From Bacteroidetes bacterium SW_9_63_38 (GTDB lineage: Bacteria; Bacteroidota; Rhodothermia; Rhodothermales; Salinibacteraceae), in the NCBI GenBank assembly GCA_003022435.1, contig PXUA01000012.1, forward strand, positions 1 through 56,490: a stretch of 56,490 bases of DNA. The letters are read 5' to 3'. Made by a program: the position numbers and the translations under genes. Below are positions 52,472 through 56,490 of this stretch, in pieces. Below the pieces are notes generated by a model, which worked only from the letters and a program-made list of their open reading frames with translations, was not told the DNA's origin and made no database searches. Each line of letters opens with the position of its first letter. Position 1 is the first letter of the stretch.

Positions 52472-55231
52472 CTATTCGGCATCCTCGACGGCGTCGCCAG
52501 CAGCGTCCGCGTCCATCTCCCCGTTCTTGACGGACGTGTCCGTCTTCGATTCGTCGGCCTGCACGGACGTGTCCGTTTGCGAGTCGTCGGCCTCTGCCGC
52601 TTCGTCCTCTTTTTCGGACGCCTCTTCCGTGTCGATGACCCGCGTCACGTCGGCGATCCCGTCGCCCTCCTTGAGGTCGATCACGCGGACGCCCTGCGTG
52701 TTGCGGCCCATCGTGCTGATCCCGTCGACCCGCGTACGGATCATGATGCCGTTCTCCGTGATGATCATCAGGTCCTCGGCGCCGTAGACGCCTTTTATCG
52801 CCACAAGGTCGCCGGTGCGGTCGGTACGGTTGAGGGTGATGAGGCCCTTGCCGCCGCGGCTCTGCACACGATAATCGTCGAGGATGGTGCGTTTGCCGTA
52901 GCCGTTCTCGGCGACGGCCAATACATCGAGCTCCTCGTGTTTGCCGGGTGGGACCGAGACCATGCCGACCATCGTCTGGTCGCCAGGGAGCTTCATACCG
53001 CGCACGCCGCGCGTGTTACGCCCCATCGGGCGGGCGTCGCTCTCGTCGAAGTGGACGGCTCGGCCGCCGGAGGAGGCGACCACGACCGTGTGGTCGCCGC
53101 CCGTGAGGGAGGCCTCGATGAGGGCGTCGTCTTCGTCAACCGAGATGGCGATGATCCCGTTCGAGCGGGGCCGGCTGTAGGCCTCCAGCTCCGTCTTCTT
53201 GACCTGCCCGTTCCGCGTGGCCGCCAGGACGTAGTGATTGTTGAGAAACGTCTCGTCTTCGAAGTCCTCCTTGCTGACGCTGATGACGGCCCGCACGCGG
53301 TCGTCCGGGTCGATCTCAATGAGCTGACGGATCGAACGGCCCTTCGCCGTGCGGCTGCCCTCCGGAATTTCGAACGGCCGTAGCCAGAAGCACTGGCCCT
53401 GGTCCGTAAAAAGGAGCAGGACGTCGTGCGAGTGGCATACGTAGAGGTGCTCGATGAAGTCGTCGTCGCGCTTGCCGGTGCCGCGCATGCCGACGCCGCC
53501 GCGGCCCTGGGTGCGGTACGTGTCGATGGGGGTGCGCTTGGTGAGGCCCTGGTGCGTAATCGTAACGACCACGCGCTCCCGCTCGATCAGGTCCTCGATG
53601 ATAATGTCGTCGCCGCCGGTATAGTCGATCTCCGTGCGGCGCTCGTCGTCGAATCGCTCTTTGACCTTTAGGAGCTCCTCCGTGATGATCTCCATCCGGC
53701 GCTCGCGGCTGGAGAGGATGTGCTGGAGCTCCTGAATTTTCTCGATGATGTCCTCGTACTCGCCGATGATCTTCTCGCGCTCCATCCCGGTGAGGCGGCT
53801 CAGGCGGAGGCGCAGGATGGCGTCGGCCTGCTCCTCGGTGAGCCAGTGGCCCTCCTCCGGTTGCTGGACCATCTCCTCGTAGTCGTCGCCGAGGAGCTTC
53901 TGAACGGTGTCCTGCCCTTCGTCTGCCTCGACCGGGGGCGCAAGCGGTACGTTGAGGTCGCGGAGGTCGGCCTCCGACAGCGGATCCGGATAGCGGCCGC
54001 GGCACAGGTTGCGGCGGGCGGTCTCGGTGTCGGGCGAGTGGCGGATGATGGCGATGACCGCGTCGAGGTGGTCGAGCGCCAGCGTAAGGCCCTCCAGGAT
54101 GTGGGCGCGGTCCTGCGCCTGCTCCAGGTCGTACTCCGTGCGGCGCACCACGATCTCGTGGCGGTGGTTCACGTAGTGCCGGATGGCGTCTTTGAGGTCT
54201 ACCACCTTGGGACGCCCGTCCACGAGCGCGACCATGTTGACGCCGAACGTGTCCTGCAGGCGCGAATGCTTGTAGACCTGGTTCTTGACGATCTCGGCGT
54301 TGGCGCCCTGCTTCAGCTCGATGACGACGCGGAGGCCGTCGCGGTCGCTCTCGTCCCGCAGATCGGCGATGCCCTCGATCCGATCCTGCCGTACCCGATC
54401 GGCAATGCGTTCGATCTCGCGGCTCTTGTTGACCTGATACGGCATCTCGGTGACGATGAGCGCGCGGCGGCCGCTGCGGACTTCTTCTTCCTCCATCTTG
54501 GCGCGCATCACGACGCGCCCCCGGCCCGAGTGGTAGGCCTCGTAGACGCCCTTGTAGCCGTAGATGATGCCGCCGGTGGGGAAGTCCGGCGCCGGGAGGT
54601 GGTCCATCAGGTCCTCGATCTCAATCTCCGGGTTGTCGATGTAAGCGACGGTGGCGTCGATCGTCTCGCCCAGGTTGTGCGGCGGAATCTTGGTGGCCAT
54701 GCCCACGGCAATGCCGTCGGCCCCGTTGACCAGCATATTCGGAAAGGCTGCCGGAAGGACGGTCGGTTCCTCCATCGTCCCGTCGAAGTTTTCCTGCGTG
54801 TCGACGGTTTCCTTGCCGATGTCCTTCATCATCTGCTCGGCGATGCGTGTCATGCGGGCCTCGGTGTACCGCATGGCTGCCGCCGAGTCGCCGTCCATGG
54901 AGCCGAAGTTGCCCTGCCCGTCGGCCAGCGGGTAGCGCATCGAGAAGTGCTGGGCCATGCGCACCAGCGTGTCGTACACCGACGAGTCGCCGTGCGGGTG
55001 ATATTTGCCGAGCACCTCGCCGACGATGCGGGCGCTCTTTTTGTAGTTGGCGCCCTGGGTGAGGCCGAGTTCGTGCATGCCGTAGAGCACGCGACGATGC
55101 ACCGGCTTGAGGCCGTCCCGCACGTCGGGCAACGCCCGGCTGACGATGACCGACATCGAGTAGTCGATGTATGAGGACTTCATTTCGTCCTCGATGTTGA
55201 TCGGGATGACCCGGCTGTCGTCCGCTTCCAT
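52472..55231 (-). CDS. gyrA: DNA gyrase subunit A
   Basis: Start at ATG 55231 ([20 protein letters not shown]) gives 919 residues. The catalytic Tyr lies in the AMRYTEARM motif. The quinolone-determining stretch [19 protein letters not shown] keeps the Ser and Asp positions seen in sensitive strains. The beta-pinwheel CTD has its GyrA box as QGRGGVG and a second, QSRGGKG, later on. The tail (after ~860) is a long acidic Asp/Glu/Thr run. The enzyme introduces negative supercoils with GyrB. No gyrB lies next to it. It is divergent from the coiled-coil gene across 261 bp. Confidence 0.97.
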   Translation of the reverse strand: MEADDSRVIPINIEDEMKSSYIDYSMSVIVSRALPDVRDGLKPVHRRVLYGMHELGLTQGANYKKSARIVGEVLGKYHPHGDSSVYDTLVRMAQHFSMRYPLADGQGNFGSMDGDSAAAMRYTEARMTRIAEQMMKDIGKETVDTQENFDGTMEEPTVLPAAFPNMLVNGADGIAVGMATKIPPHNLGETIDATVAYIDNPEIEIEDLMDHLPAPDFPTGGIIYGYKGVYEAYHSGRGRVVMRAKMEEEEVRSGRRALIVTEMPYQVNKSREIERIADRVRQDRIEGIADLRDESDRDGLRVVIELKQGANAEIVKNQVYKHSRLQDTFGVNMVALVDGRPKVVDLKDAIRHYVNHRHEIVVRRTEYDLEQAQDRAHILEGLTLALDHLDAVIAIIRHSPDTETARRNLCRGRYPDPLSEADLRDLNVPLAPPVEADEGQDTVQKLLGDDYEEMVQQPEEGHWLTEEQADAILRLRLSRLTGMEREKIIGEYEDIIEKIQELQHILSSRERRMEIITEELLKVKERFDDERRTEIDYTGGDDIIIEDLIERERVVVTITHQGLTKRTPIDTYRTQGRGGVGMRGTGKRDDDFIEHLYVCHSHDVLLLFTDQGQCFWLRPFEIPEGSRTAKGRSIRQLIEIDPDDRVRAVISVSKEDFEDETFLNNHYVLAATRNGQVKKTELEAYSRPRSNGIIAISVDEDDALIEASLTGGDHTVVVASSGGRAVHFDESDARPMGRNTRGVRGMKLPGDQTMVGMVSVPPGKHEELDVLAVAENGYGKRTILDDYRVQSRGGKGLITLNRTDRTGDLVAIKGVYGAEDLMIITENGIMIRTRVDGISTMGRNTQGVRVIDLKEGDGIADVTRVIDTEEASEKEDEAAEADDSQTDTSVQADESKTDTSVKNGEMDADAAGDAVEDAE

Positions 55232-55492
55232 ACTCAGGAGAGAAGGTCTGCAGAGAGCGTAGAGGAGAGCGCCCCGTGGGCGCGTGTGCACACACGATCT
55301 GTAATGTAGGCATTTGCCGATAGAAGTGCCACCGATCGACCTCCTGAGAAGGAGGGCGAGAGGGGAGACAGCGGGAAGGAAGACGAGTATTCACACACGA
55401 ACGAGCACGGACGCAGGACAGCGAACCTCCGTGCCAATACAACTGTTAATGACAAACAAACAGATCCATGCCAAGCCCAACGAGCGGCCTGT

Positions 55493-55963
55493 ATGTCCCC
55501 GATCGACACGCTCCAGGCATCCAAGCGTCTGCAGGAGGAGGGAGTGTTTAGCCCCGAGCAGGCGGAGCGGATCGCCGAGATCTTATCGAGTTTGGACGTG
55601 GCGAGTGCCACGAAGGATGATCTGGAAGAGTTGGAAGCGCGGATGGAGCAACGCTTCGATCAGGTGGACGAGCGCTTCGAGCAGGTTGACCGGCGCTTTG
55701 AACAGATTGACGAGCGTTTCGAACAGATTGAAGAGCGCTTCGATCAAGTTGATCGGCGCTTCGAGCAGATCGACGAGCGTTTCGGTCAAGTTGATCGGCG
55801 TTTTGAACAGATGGACGAGCGGCTCACCCAGCGCATCGAGTTGTCGGAGGAGCGGACCGAGAAGCAAATTTCCCAGCTTCAGAGCAATCTGTACCGGGTG
55901 CTTCTGATTGGATTCGGGGCTCTCTCGACCCTGATCATCATTTTGAACTACGTCACCGGATAA
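55493..55963 (+). CDS. Coiled-coil membrane-anchored protein (DUF1640-like)
   Basis: The 156-residue protein opens MSPIDTLQASKRLQEEGVFS followed by PEQAERIAEILSSL and ATKDDLEELEARME, as in DUF1640/CCDC90-type proteins. Residues 54-109 are eight exact-length heptads of the form RFEQVDR/RFEQIDE (DNA period 21 bp, 55652-55819). The C-terminus has one helix (YRVLLIGFGALSTLIIIL). It would form a long parallel coiled coil anchored in the inner membrane by its tail. Partner unknown. The repeats could change number by slippage. Confidence 0.78.
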   Translation: MSPIDTLQASKRLQEEGVFSPEQAERIAEILSSLDVASATKDDLEELEARMEQRFDQVDERFEQVDRRFEQIDERFEQIEERFDQVDRRFEQIDERFGQVDRRFEQMDERLTQRIELSEERTEKQISQLQSNLYRVLLIGFGALSTLIIILNYVTG

Positions 55964-56380
55964 TCCGGATAATACCGTTTCTGGGTCATGATGTCTGGGG
56001 GGCGAACGAGATCAATGAGACTCCTCAAATTATGTATCCCATAACCTTCTGACGTTCAAAACTTTAACGTTTACACGTTTGGAGAGACGGCCGTATGGAT
56101 GGACAGAAGCAGGCTTCTGTGGCATGCCGACATCTCCGGTTGGAATCCGTATAAGGAGGGGCGGAGCGGGCTTCGCATTGTGCGTCTGAGTACGCGTCTG
56201 CAGGTTGGGGCTCCAGTAGGGCAATCGCATCTTGCTCTCCGGGATACACGAGCGGAGGAGAGCACGGCATGACTGCTTTCATACGTCCATGCCTCCGCTC
56301 AGTTCGGGAAATCGAGCCGATCAACGGCACAACTGTCTCCCACGTCCCCGGATGTCTGCCGACATGCAATGGCCCTAGTG
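55964..56380. other. 417-bp region with no recognisable gene
   Basis: No frame shows a family motif. AAGATGCGATTGCC occurs near 49847 and, inverted, near 56222, so small shared blocks exist. The GC content is lower than in genes. It leads into MITE copy 4. Confidence 0.4.
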
Positions 56381-56490
56381 CAGCTTCAACGGGTCCGTTG
56401 TGCAATCGAGCTTTGGACGGACCTCGTCCGTCCATACCTCAAGCTGGAGCTTGGAGCAATAGCAAACTGCTTTCCCCAAAAGATCGTTTG
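56381..56490 (+). mobile_element. MITE-like element, copy 4, with a 23-bp internal insertion; cut by the window end
   Basis: Starts with the extended end CCCTAGTGCAGCTTCAAC and follows copies 1-3 until ATCGAG. Then 23 bp (56411-56433) holding the hairpin GGACGGA-CCTCG-TCCGTCC are added before ATACCTCAAG. A GCGTGG to GCTTGG change follows. The last six bases of the inverted end lie beyond the window. Confidence 0.78.

Noticed and set aside
52379..55174. Plus-strand frames opposite gyrA
   Set aside because: Antisense shadows of GyrA codons; no independent start signal or domain.
56064..56435. Minus-strand frame of about 120 codons near the right edge
   Set aside because: It runs into the MITE, has odd composition and no family features.

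Overview
The window looks like chromosomal DNA of a Rhodothermota/Bacteroidota-type extreme halophile close to Salinibacter. The DNA is GC-rich and nearly every protein is strongly acidic (D/E-rich). There is a PorX-type response regulator and secreted proteins with type IX secretion (T9SS) C-terminal sorting domains. A Brp/Blh retinal-forming enzyme fits a rhodopsin-bearing halophile. This placement is inference from gene content; no 16S gene or species marker is present.

Layout. 1-3.4 kb: 3' part of an ICMT-like methyltransferase, a MITE-like element, a wrecked heavy-metal P-type ATPase, an NAD(P)-binding oxidoreductase and a frameshifted XRE/S24 repressor. 3.4-4.1 kb has no recognisable gene. 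4.1-9.9 kb: L,D-transpeptidase, K+ channel with TrkA domain, a conserved Bacteroidota protein, a DoxX-like protein with a cysteine-rich tail, patatin phospholipase and FolA. 10-12.4 kb: AnmK and a TPR protein; a second MITE copy follows. 13-18 kb (minus): GT2 glycosyltransferase, HMG-CoA reductase, ArsA-like ATPase and DoxX. 18.5-22 kb (minus): FolC, TsaE and PorX. 22.2-24.1 kb: O-methyltransferase and two tandem Uma2-family genes. 24.2-29.3 kb (minus): a T9SS-sorted subtilase flanked by an FN3 lipoprotein and by a small lipoprotein that resembles the subtilase's own propeptide. 29.6-34.1 kb: GcvP, a VapBC-type toxin-antitoxin pair and two decayed genes. 34.2-38.3 kb: SDR, a candidate structured RNA, PckA and a histidine kinase lacking its phosphoacceptor His. 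38.5-39.1 kb: a multiheme cytochrome remnant cut by MITE copy 3. 39.3-46.1 kb (plus): Blh, FKBP/SlyD, SerC and a three-gene proton-translocating transhydrogenase operon. 46.5-49.6 kb: SGNH esterase, a divergent YbbA/LolD-type ABC ATPase and a phosphohexomutase. 50-52.5 kb: outer-membrane beta-barrel protein and a degenerate second T9SS subtilase. 52.5-56 kb: GyrA and a coiled-coil membrane protein. MITE copy 4 runs off the right edge.

How it works together. FolA, FolC, SerC and GcvP supply folate, serine and glycine one-carbon metabolism. PckA and PntAB balance carbon and NADPH. HMG-CoA reductase points to a mevalonate entry into isoprenoids, and Blh cleaves carotene to retinal. PorX is a T9SS regulator in Bacteroidota, and the subtilase here carries the matching cargo signal. 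The most unusual items are the stand-alone propeptide-like lipoprotein, the four-copy MITE family, the structured RNA candidate upstream of the SDR, the N-terminally extended HMG-CoA reductase and the His-less kinase.
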